Shown: positions 1-9,203 of the stretch, in pieces
Layout: every line of letters begins with the position of its first letter
Numbering within the stretch: position 1 is the stretch's first letter
Source of the DNA: Erigeron canadensis
Taxonomy: Eukaryota > Streptophyta > Magnoliopsida > Asterales > Asteraceae
Direction: 5' to 3'
DNA: 64,000 nucleotides
Assembly: GCF_010389155.1 (NCBI RefSeq)
Contig: NC_057765.1
Span: 9,424,001-9,488,000, forward strand
The notes under the pieces: generated by a model
What the model was told of the DNA's origin: nothing
Database searches by the model: none
What the model saw: only the letters and a program-made list of their open reading frames with translations
Made by a program: the position numbers and the translations under genes

Positions 1-1432
1 TGTAGGCTCAACCATAGTCTCATCGTCAGCGACAGCAGACATAGAGGTTTCCTCTGTAATTCTCGTGCCATCATCAAGAACTACTTCATCGGCCGTAGAG
101 TCTGGAATCTCAGTCTCAGGTGGTGTCACACCAAAGACTTCATCGACTCGTGCATCAGAAGATTTTAAGATTTGTGAGGTTACAGGAGGTGCACGTGCAG
201 ACACGGACTCTAATGTGAGTTGGGCGGACTCACTTGTATTATCTTCACCATCCCTTCCTAAAGAAGTTTTGGGGATGGCTGCTTGTGGGTTTTCCCTTTG
301 ACTCGATTCTTCTGGTTCCTTTTGGGAGGTACCAGATGGGTTAGCATCGGTACTAATGTCCTTGGGCTGTGAGGACTGCTTATATTTACGACGTTTTAAT
401 AAGCCCTTTGGAGAGCTTGAGGGATCTTTTGGGAGATCCTCAGGTTGGTCATCGGATGGGGGTTGTGGCTGGAAGGATGAGGTTGTTTGGGATTTTAACA
501 ACTTCAACATTTTGCCACCAGGTGCACCAATGGGTTTCGCATTCTTTTGCGACCCGCCCAGTGACCTTTCTGAGCCAGCTGGTCTTGCTGCGTCAGTTTT
601 AGAAATTACTTGAAACATTGCAGGAGAGAGTTCTGGCTCTTGATCTGAAGTAGATGCCTTTGATAAGTCTCTACAGAATTCGGTCGCTGAAGTCTCAGGT
701 CCCCCTTCAGAATACGCGTCTCCTAGAATTTGCATAAAGCAAATGCTCAAAAATCTGGGGAAAGAGATATGTGGACTTCTTTTCCCTGTTAACTTTGCCA
801 ACAACTAAGAGAAGAGCATCTCAGCGAAGTCCACCTTGATCCCATGCCACAAGTAGTAGCCCATTTCAACTTGTATTAGGGAAATCTGGTCCAAGCCAGC
901 ATAATTTCCCCTTAGGCACCCGACAATCTGAGTCCAGAAATACCTCCAACAATTTTTGAAGCCAGCAATGAAAATATGGCTGGAGGTTTTCAGATTGCCT
1001 TCAGCATCGATCATGCCATCATGACCCATGTCTCTCAGAACTTCCCTAAAATTGATTCCTTTCAATCTTTTGGAGTATACAGATGGAGGTCTGAGATAGT
1101 TCAATTGAAGGGCCTCCCTGAACCCATCAAGAAAAATGACACACCGCTTAGTGCCATCCTTCAAAGTAAAAGCATTGGATTTTTCATCCTTGCTTATTTC
1201 AGCGGTGTACCAGAATTCAAGCAGGTATCGATGATACAAAACTTGAGGATTTGTTTATTCTCCCCGTTAAAGTTTTGGATTTTGCATTTAGTGGTGCCAC
1301 AAAGTTGTTCATATTGAATCTAAGGGTCGATGGTTCAAACCCTTTTGGCCATTGTGAACTAGGCTTGACTGCAGGTTTTGGAGGGTTGTATTCGAATGTA
1401 ATAAGAGATTTGGCTTGAGATTGCTTAGCCAT
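1..1432 (-). pseudogene. Env-like third ORF of a Sirevirus-type Copia element (broken, runs off the window)
   Basis: The frame starts at an ATG at 1432 (MAKQSQAKSL...). A frameshift near 1240-1270 moves it to the frame that reads YLLEFWYTAEISKDEK and then ...GLDQISLIQVEMGYYLW. It meets a TAG at 805-807 and then stays open to base 1. The distal part is rich in Ser, Pro, Glu and Lys with no obvious membrane segment in view. It lies downstream of a Copia pol on the same strand, separated by about 680 bases, which is where env-like ORFs sit in Sirevirus elements. The FWYTA...LDQI pattern resembles ORFs I associate with daisy-family Copia elements; I could not search for it. Function is unknown. 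It is dead here because of the frameshift and the stop. The plus-strand open frames at 65-613 overlap this coding and look like shadows. Confidence 0.6.
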
Positions 1433-2116
1433 AATTTCTACAAGGGAAAACTGAACTTGAATATGATTTTAGGGTTTTGGAATTTGGAAGAAGAAAAGAA
1501 GTAGATAAAGAATGATGATTGGGAGTAAATGAAAAAGGAAATAAATGAAGGAATTAATTTGGGAAAAAAGGTATTTATATTTATGATGGAATAAGAATGA
1601 TTTTCCAAAATAAATAGAAAATAAAAAAATTTTGAAATTCAAACCCACAAAAATATTATTTTATTTGAAATCGATTTTGATCGGGTTTGAAATCTGAATT
1701 TTTTTTAGGTAAAAGTACGCAGTTAATGCAAAACGGTTATGGACCCCACTTTTGTAAAACAATTCAACTTTCATTAAGAAAAAGTGATGATCACTTTTAC
1801 ATTTACGGCGCCACTTGTGTGCCACGTAAGGAAAAGGTACTTTTTCCTGATGTTATATAGTAACCTTCACGTGTACAAACCATGACCAAGTATCCAAAAG
1901 ACATTATAAAGAGTGACTAATCTCAGAATTTACACACAAAATCTGAGCATGGTCAGAACTATTGGATCTGAGCCATCTCAGTTTACACAATCATTTTGAA
2001 ATCATTTCAGAAATTCTGAGGCATTTTAGACAAAATATTTTTCAGAAAGCAAAGTTCCCCCTTAGAGAAAAATTCTTTTATAACAAAAATATTTGACACT
2101 TCCCCCAGATGTAATG
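1433..2116 (-). other. Spacer between Copia pol and env-like ORF
   Basis: No coding is visible. On the minus strand a purine run, TCTAAGGGGGAA (2055-2066), follows shortly after the pol stop and looks like a polypurine tract. Sireviruses are known to carry repeated PPT-like motifs after pol, so this agrees with the neighbouring calls. The rest is AT-rich. Confidence 0.4.
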
Positions 2117-3217
2117 CTATATAGGATTTAGCATACCTAACTCACTGATGAGATGTTTAAACGTTTTGACATCCAAGGGTTTTGTAAAAACATCAGCGAG
2201 TTGTTTATCAGTGGGAATGAAATGAAGTTCAATATCACCTTTAAGAATGTGATCTCTTATAAAATCATACTTGAGGTCGATATGCTTGGTTTTGGAGTGC
2301 ATGACAGGATTGTGAGAGATTGCAATGGCACTTGTGTTATCACAAAATATTGGAGTTTTTGTATACTTAACACCATAATCAGTTAGTTGGTTCTTCATCC
2401 ACAAAATCAAAGCGCAACAACTGGCTGCAGAAATGTATTCAGCTTCAGCTGTGAAGAGTGATACTGTAGTTTGCTTCTTGCTTGTACAACTGACTAATTT
2501 GCCACTTAGGAAATGACACCCACCTGTGGTACTTTTCCTATCTATTTTATAACATGCATGGTCAGAATCTAAATAACCCATTAGATCTAGACTTAAGCCT
2601 TTGGGATACCAAAGACCAAGTCTGGGGACACCTTTAAGGTATCTGAAAGTTCTTTTCACAGCCTTTGCATGTGCTTCTCTGGGATCAGACTGAAATCTTG
2701 CACAAAGGCATGTTGCAAACATTATGTCAGGTCTACTTGCAGTCAAGTACATTAGGGACCCCACCATGCCATGATATTTTGTGGGATCCACTTGGTTTTC
2801 ATTGTGATCTGAGTCCAAATTTAATGGTGCAGAAATGGGAGTATCTTTTGATGAGACTGAATCAAACTGATATTTCTTTAATAAATATCTGACATATTTT
2901 TCTTGATTTATAAAAATACCATCACTAGTTTGTTTAACTTGAAGACCCAGAAAATATGTCAATTCACCCATCATACTCATTTTATACTCAGATGACATGA
3001 TTTCAGAAAACTGTTTACACATTTTGTCATTTGTAGACCCAAACACAATATCATCAACATAAATTTGTACAAGTAAGATATCACTTTTATCATGCAATAT
3101 GAATAACGTGTTATCATTTATACCCGTTTTAAAACCATTATTCAGAAGATGTCTAGTAAGAGTATTATACCAGGCTCTAGGTGCTTGTCTCAGACCATTT
3201 AAAGCTTTGTTACCCAA
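2117..3217 (-). pseudogene. Copia pol: reverse transcriptase C-terminal half plus RNase H
   Basis: A 366-codon open stretch. It begins at the LRQAPRAWY motif of Copia reverse transcriptase, carries the catalytic YVDDIVFGS box near residues 52-60, and continues through the PDIMFA and RFQSDPREAH region. RNase H motifs follow: DSDHACYKIDRKSTTG, the TAEAEY motif, and the FCDNTSAI and MHSKTKHIDL motifs. The end is LADVFTKPL. The reading continues upstream beyond 3217, but that part contains stops, so this is the best preserved piece of a dead pol. YVDD-IVFGST together with the downstream env-like ORF fits the Sirevirus lineage. It shares strand and element with the env-like ORF to the left. Confidence 0.9.
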
Positions 3218-5085
3218 TGTGGTTTTTCTACATTGATGAACCCTGGTGGCTGATAAACATACACAACTTCTTCTAATTCACCATTTAAGAATGCACTTTT
3301 AACATCCATCTGATAGACCTTGAACTCATGATGAGCTGCAAAAGTTAAGAAAATTATGATAGCTTATATTCTAGCAACTGGTGCAAAAGTTTCATCAAAA
3401 TCTACACCTTCTTCTTATGAATAACCCTTTGCAACAAGTCTTGCCTTGTTTCAAGTTACATGACCATCTTCGTCCATCTTGTTTCTAAAGACCCATCTTG
3501 TTCTAATTGGTTCTTTCTTCAGATTACTGGGACAAGGAACAAGTTCCCAAACATTGTTCCTTTTAAACTGGTTAAGCTCATCTTGCATGGCTTCAATCCA
3601 ACTTGGGTCTTTCATAGCCTTGTCAATCTTCTTCGGTTCTATCAGTGATAAGAAGCTGACATTTAAGCATTGATCGCTAGTGGCTCTTCTGGTCTAAACC
3701 TCACTAGTGGAATCTCCAATAATCTGATCGATTGGATGTGCTTTAGTCCACTTAGTATAAGGACCAGGATGAACAATGATATCAATGCAAGAAGTCCTCT
3801 GAACTACTTCAAGAGGAGGTTCAGAAAAGACTATTTCAGTCTCATCATCTTCCTCCTATAACTCATGACTTGCATCATGAAACTCTTTAGATTGGGGTAC
3901 TTCAATGGAGGCTGATATCTGAGGTGAAGCAGCACGGATATCTGATCCAATAGTCAGTTCAGAAGGTAGTTTAAAACTAACTGAAGGATAGAATGGAATG
4001 TTGCTTGTCTTATTTATTACTGGTTCTAAACGGGGTTGTTCAGAAGCATGTTCTGGTGTCTAACTAGATTCAGAAATAGGATCAAGATCACCAAAATTGA
4101 TTGGATTTTCTGAGGGTGGTACAGGAGTTGGTTTATTGAAAATTGCAGAATTGGATTCATCAAAGGTAACATGAATTGACTCATCAACCTTTTGCAAGTC
4201 TCTTGTTATAGACTCTAAAGGCTTTGCGAATTGTTGAATATCCTAGGAAGTACCCTTCATCAGCTTTTGCATCAAATGTTCCAAGCTGATTAGAGTCATT
4301 CAGAATATATACTGGACATCCAAATACATGGAAGTATCCAATATTGGGATTTCTATCTCTGAGTACTTCATAGGCAGTCTTCTTGTGTCTTTTTACATAC
4401 ATAGATCTGTTCTGAGTGTAACAAGCAGTTGCAACAGCTTTAGCCCAGAAACTCTTGGGAAGACCAGATTCATTAAGCATACTCCTAGCAGCTTCAATCA
4501 GCGTTTGATTTTTTCTTTCTACAACACCATTCTGCTCTGGTGTGTAAGTTGAAGAGAAGTTCTGAGATATGCCAGTTTCAGTGCAGAATGACTCCAGAGT
4601 GGCATTTCTGAATTCAGTGCCATTGTCACTTCTGAGCTAACAAACTTTTCGCTTATGTTTGAGTTCAATTTGCTTGATGAGAGCAATGATTTCAGCAGCA
4701 GCTAAACTCTTGGATATGAGGAAAATCACCCAACAATATCTTGAATATTCATCGACTACAACAAGGGTGTACTTCTTTCCTGCTCTGGTCTGAACATTCA
4801 CTGGTCCAAAAAGGTCCATGTGAAGGATGTGAAGAGGTTCAGTTATGCTAAAACTTTGTTTTGTCTTGAATGAAGCTCTTTTATGCTTTCCCATTTCACA
4901 ACCTGGACATGGCTTGTCTTTATTGAAAGATATCTAAGGTATCCCATCAACAAGTTGTTTTCTAGACAACTTACTAATGTTCTTGAAGTTCAGATGGGAT
5001 AACCTTTTATGCCACAGCCAGTTTGTGTCTTCATCAGCCTTTGTGTAGAAACATTGTTCAGTGGGTGATTTGATCTACATTCCTT
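3218..5085 (-). pseudogene. Copia pol: GAG-pre-integrase, integrase and N-terminal reverse transcriptase, with many stops
   Basis: Read from 5085 leftwards. A zinc-binding GAG-pre-integrase segment (LWHKRLSHLN ... CPGCEMGKHKR) is followed by the integrase core (HMDLFGPV and VVVDEYSR at 4894-4637). An in-frame stop falls just before LRSDNGTEF. Then come ERKNQTLIEAA, with the third acidic residue, and FGCPVYILN (4480-4184). The first part of the reverse transcriptase (WVFRNK, DFDETFAPVAR, MDVKSAFLNG) is readable at about 3650-3220 but crossed by several stops. All three integrase acidic residues are visible, so the decay is recent enough to leave motifs. The gag and 5' LTR are missing; homology ends near 5085 at the junction with a Tekay fragment on the other strand. 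Confidence 0.85.
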
Positions 5086-5089
5086 CATA

Positions 5090-5117
5090 AAATGGTCGTG
5101 ATACTATATGGGTGATT
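5090..5117 (+). repeat. 28-bp direct repeat at an element junction, copied from 5223-5250
   Basis: The 28 bases at 5090-5117 (starting AAATGGTCGTGATACTA) are identical to 5223-5250 inside the Tekay integrase. This copy lies exactly between the end of the minus-strand Copia homology and the start of the Tekay homology. It is out of place with respect to both proteins, as expected of filler DNA copied from nearby during end joining. Confidence 0.8.
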
Positions 5118-6230
5118 TGTCGATCATAAGAAGCCACCCGGTTTGTTGGTGCAACCGGTGATACTGGAATGGAAGTGGGAACGAATTGCAATGGACTTCA
5201 TCATGAAGTTACCGAAGACAAGAAATGGTCGTGATACTATATGGGTGATTGTGGATTGGTTAACAAAGTCGGCTCACTTTTTAGCCATTCGTAAGACCGA
5301 CAAGAGTGACACCCTAGCTCGTTTTTACATTCAAGGAGTGGTGTCAAAACATGGAGTACCTGTTTCTATTATGTCATAGGGATAGCCGGTTCAAATCAAA
5401 TTTTTGGGAAGCTTTTCAACGAGCAATGGGTACTCAAATTGACATGAGTACGACGTTTCATCCTCAAACGGATGGACAAATCGAAAGGACCATCCAAACG
5501 CTTGAAGACATGTTGAGGGCTTGTGCTACTGAATTCGGTGGAAGTTGGAAAGATGATTTACCGTTGGTTGAGTTCTCGTACAATAATAGTTACCACGCGA
5601 GTATTAAAATGGCGCCGTTTGAGGCACTTTACGGTAGAAAGTGTCATTCTCCACTCGCTTGGGTAAATCGGTGAAAGCCAATTTGTTGGGCCGGAAATAG
5701 TGATTGAAACAACAAAAGTGATTTCTCAAATTAAGGAGAGATTACAATTAGCCCGTGAAAGACAAAAGAATTACGCCGATGTGAGGCGTAGACCTTTGGA
5801 GTTCGATGTTGGTGATCATGTAATTTTGAAAGTCTCCCCGTGGAAGGGTGTTGTTCATTTCATAAAAAGAGGCAAGCTTGCACCAAGATACATAGGACGT
5901 TTTGAGATCATTGAACGAGTGGGCAAGGTGGCATACCGATTAAAGTTACCCCAAGAACTTAGTGGTGTGCATTACGTGTTCCATATTTGTAACTTAAGAA
6001 AATGTTTGGCGGACCCTACGCGTCATGTGCCCATGGAGGAGATTCAAGTGGACAAGAAACTCAATTTTGTTGAAGATTCGGTAGATTTCTTGGAACGATA
6101 GGTCAAGAAATTGAAGAACAAACGTTATACAATAGTCAAGGTTCGATGGCATGCTAGGCATGGGGCCGAGTTCACTTGGGATCGGGAGGATCATATGAGG
6201 TCTAAATACCCGCATTTGTTTAGTAACTAA
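5118..6230 (+). pseudogene. Tekay-type chromovirus integrase core to chromodomain (fragment)
   Basis: The 5' end is cut inside the integrase. Readable in order: WERIAMDFIMKLP and VIVDWLTKSAHF (5143-5379); after a frameshift, DRDSRF and HPQTDGQIERTIQTLEDML (5390-5674) with the second acidic residue and the Glu; after another break, the C-terminal integrase part (5700-6101: ERQKNYADVRRRPLEF and GKLAPRYIGRFEI). A TAG at 6099-6101 stands where the frame then continues VKKLKNKRYTIVKVRW to a chromodomain-like end (EFTWDREDHM), with the final stop at 6228-6230. A chromodomain after integrase is the mark of chromoviruses; the motifs fit the Tekay lineage. Reverse transcriptase, protease and gag are absent. 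Confidence 0.88.
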
Positions 6231-6261
6231 GGTTCTATCGAATTTCGGGACAAAATTCTTC

Positions 6262-6272
6262 TAACGGGGGAA
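6262..6272 (+). other. Polypurine tract of the Tekay element
   Basis: TAACGGGGGAA lies between the integrase stop and the TGATGTAATAATCG sequence that I take as the start of the 3' LTR. Position and composition fit a plus-strand primer site. Confidence 0.65.
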
Positions 6273-7214
6273 TGATGTAATAATCGTGAACTGTGACCTT
6301 TTGACCATGTGTACAATTTGACAAACTATTTAGTTAGTGTATCTATATATATGTACCTATTCGAGTTCAATTTGTGGTTCAATTACGTGCAATGTGTTCA
6401 TTTGAGTGCTAATCGAGTTCCACTAGGTTGACATTTAAGATTTACTAGTAAAATGAGTATGGATCCTATCCATGGGTTCAAACCCAACCCATGACCCATC
6501 CAAGCCAACCCAACCTCATCCATACTTCCATCCATTCATTGATTTCTCTCATTCACTCTCTCTAACTACCAAATGCAAGAACATTTAGTTCACTCCCTCT
6601 CTAAATTCTAGATTGTTTAATGTTGTTTCAAGAGGAATAATAGCAAAATCATCAACCTTATCATCATTCTAGCATCATATCAAAAATTTAAGTTTCAAAG
6701 TGCAAGAAAAGGGTTCAATTAGGTCAAATTCGGGTTTGATTGCTTGTGGAGATTTTGGTAAGTGTTTTCTAGCTCAAGTTCATTATTTCAAGTTGTTAAA
6801 CATGTATTTCAACTAAATCTAAACACTCTTGGTCTTTTTAGCTTCAAAAATCCGGAATTAAGGTTTTGAGTTCTTCAACTAGGTCAAAATCGATTTGGAG
6901 TCAAAGATCATGTTACGAAGTGAGATTATTGAGTGGGTAATGTTCAAATGAGTTGGTTATGTGTAAAAAAGGGTCAAGGAACTTCTCAAAACGAATTCTA
7001 AGCCAAAAACTAGATTTTGGGTCAATTTTGTGTTCAAATGGGTTAAGAATGATTTAGACATGTAAATGGGTTAAAGGGTTGGATTTGAATGATGAAACAT
7101 GTTTAATTGTAACTAATTATGACTAACTATGTGTGAAAATGGGTCTTGGGGCTGAGTAAGTCGATTTCTTGGTCTAGATATGAAGAAAATTAGGGTTTGG
7201 GTCGTGTTTGTGTC

Positions 7215-7475
7215 AAGAACACCTACTGGTGTGACTTACGCCCACCCCAGGTGTAGCTTACACCCCTCCCTTTTTTGAACTTTCCAAAACCCTTCTATTT
7301 ACGCCTAACTAGATGCCAAAAAGCACAAATGGGGGCCAACGTAACTTACGATGCCATTCAAGTGTAGCTTACGCCCTTTGTACCTTGCCAACGTAGCTTA
7401 CGCCCCTCCCTAGCCGTACCTTATGCCCTTTCAGAAAACAACTAGCGTAACCTACGGTGGGTCTGGCCGTAGCTA
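7215..7475 (+). repeat. Dispersed GTAGCTTACGCC-type motif cluster in the Tekay LTR
   Basis: About eight related short motifs (GTAGCTTACGCCC, GTAACTTACG, GTAGCTTACACCC, CGTAACCTACGG) occur within 260 bases, several as imperfect inverted forms. Function is unknown. The cluster recalls the TAACGG palindromes of the Athila LTR in this window but has a different core. Confidence 0.6.
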
Positions 7476-8130
7476 ACACGCCTCTTTAAAGTTCAATTTC
7501 CTGTTTTGATTTCTAGTTTGAGTTTCACCTTCCTTGGGACCAACCGAACATTCAAATGAGTCATTTCTTGTCTCCTAAGTTATCGTATGCAGTCCTAATA
7601 CGTGTTCAAGCTCCGGGTTCAAATCAAAAGTTCATAAAAGCTAAATGAGGACTTAATTGCATATATATTGATACGTATATGTATATTATGATAGGTTGTG
7701 ATCGTTTCGCAATTTGATTGACGTTCTAGCTCACTTTAAGTTCGATAATCAAGGCAAAGGTGAGTTTTCATAGTTTCCCTTACTCTTTTAAGAGTCGGGC
7801 TGAAAGGTGTACCTCGTGCATGATGACTTTGTCATTTACGTGTTGTGTGACGTTCTCCTTGTAAATGTGCAAAATAAATGTTTCGTTGTATAGCTATTGT
7901 GTGTGTACGTATAGATGTTTCTAGGTTAGTTGTGTATATACGGAAGACGGTAATGCCTTTGAAAGATTGGAGATGTGGTGGGAAGGCTGCGGGTGACCCT
8001 ATATATAAGCATCAAAGGCATTTCAAAAGTAGTATCGTACGAAGTATATATACACATGGTGTTATGGGTTATGTGTGGACAATGATGGTCATGGATGATC
8101 AAATTATGTGCAATGAGTACAATGAGGTGC

Positions 8131-8266
8131 ATGATAACATTATACGGGTACGATATGTACTTGATGGCATTATACGGGTACGATATGTACTTGATGACAT
8201 TATACGGGTACGATACGTACTTGATGACATTTTACGGGTATTTTTAGTAATTGATGACATTATGGA
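8131..8266 (+). repeat. 30-bp tandem repeat, about 4.5 copies
   Basis: The unit is TTGATGACATTATACGGGTA plus CGATATGTAC. Copies start at 8131, 8161, 8191, 8221 and 8251; the first three are nearly identical and the last two degrade. It creates the repeated peptide DIIRVRYVL in an incidental open frame. Confidence 0.9.
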
Positions 8267-8670
8267 CTAAATGTGGACATTGAGGGACATTGTGTACAAG
8301 TGTGCATATATTGGGTCTTGTTTGATGAAATTATGTATTAGATGGCATTGGTACGTGTTCTTGTTCACTCTTTCCTATGAACTCAACAACCTAGTATTGA
8401 CATTGTTTAGTACACTTTTCAGGTAACCAAGAGAACCCAAGAGCTTGACGTGAAATTGCTAGATGTTGGACTTGACCATGGATCCGCGATTCATTACCCG
8501 TTGATGGGATTTGCTTAGGATCATGAGCCATCTTTTGAATGTTATTTTGTAAACTTTTGATGGTTGTATGCCCCTTATGCTTTTGTGACAATGTAACTTA
8601 ATTGTTGGGTTCACGGAATCCTTTTAATTACAACTAGTTTCGTTCTACGGTAATTCCATCTTGTGTCATG

Positions 8671-9126
8671 GTAGGAAGCCTTACCTTCCTTACTTGTCTA
8701 GCCTTCCCAGGTAGGAAGCCTTACCTTCCTTACTTAGCCTTCCCAGGTAGCCTTACTTGTCTAGCCCTCCCAGGTAGGAAGCCTTACCTTCCTTACTTGT
8801 CTAGCCTTCCCAGGTAGGAAGCCTTACCTTCCTTACTTGTCTAGCCCTCCTAGGTAGGAAGCCTTACCTTTTATACTTGTCTAGCCCTCCCAGGTAGGAA
8901 GCCTTACCTTCCATTCTATCTAGCCCTCCCTGGTAGGAAGCCTTAGCTTCCATACTTGTCTAGCCCTCCCAGGTAGGAAGCCTTACCTTCCTTACTTGTC
9001 TAGCCCTCCCAGGTAGGAAGCCTTACCTTTCATACTTGTCTAGCCTTCCCAGGTAGGAAGCCTTACCTTCTTTACTTGTATAGCCTTCCCAGGTAGGAAG
9101 CCTTACCTTCCTTACTTCTTTAGCAT
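8671..9126 (+). repeat. 40-bp minisatellite, array 1 (inside the 3' LTR of the gag-only element)
   Basis: About 11 copies of a unit beginning GTAGGAAGCCTTACCTTCCT and ending TACTTGTCTAGCCTTCCCAG, with small deletions and substitutions. The same repeat forms array 2 at 15121-15505. Adjacent copies have no unique spacers, so this is not a CRISPR array. Confidence 0.95.
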
Positions 9127-9189
9127 TGATCTATATATATATATATATAATCTAGGGTTTTATTTGGTGAAATCTCACCATAATCATCA
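8671..9189 (-). repeat. 3' LTR (truncated) of the gag-only element
   Basis: It contains the minisatellite, a TA-repeat and the terminal block also found at 15985-16033 in the other LTR. The minus-strand start is TGATGATTATGG at 9189, directly after the polypurine tract. The part corresponding to 14565-15120 of the 5' LTR is missing; the array abuts the Tekay LTR instead. Confidence 0.7.
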
Positions 9190-9203
9190 AGTCCCCCAAG
9201 TTT
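9190..9203 (-). other. Polypurine tract of the gag-only element
   Basis: On the minus strand AAACTTGGGGGACT directly precedes TGATGATTATGG, the LTR start. This fixes the element's orientation as minus. Confidence 0.75.

Larger units (their letters stand above)
6273..8668 (+). repeat. Probable 3' LTR of the Tekay element
   Basis: It starts TGATGTAATAATCGTG directly after the PPT. I place the end at ...CTTGTGTCA (8668), just before the minisatellite, giving about 2.4 kb, long but not unusual for this lineage. The other LTR is not in the window, so the end is not confirmed. There is no coding inside; the 130-codon open frame at 7878-8270 is partly made of a tandem repeat. Confidence 0.5.

Noticed and set aside
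65..613. Plus-strand coding at the window start
   Set aside because: The minus strand is open across the whole stretch, in frame with the env-like ORF; the plus-strand frames look like its shadows.
7878..8270. A 130-codon gene
   Set aside because: It lies in a probable LTR and its second half is a 30-bp tandem repeat.
8671..9126. CRISPR array
   Set aside because: The repeats are directly tandem with no unique spacers; this is a minisatellite in a plant LTR. The same holds for 15121-15505.
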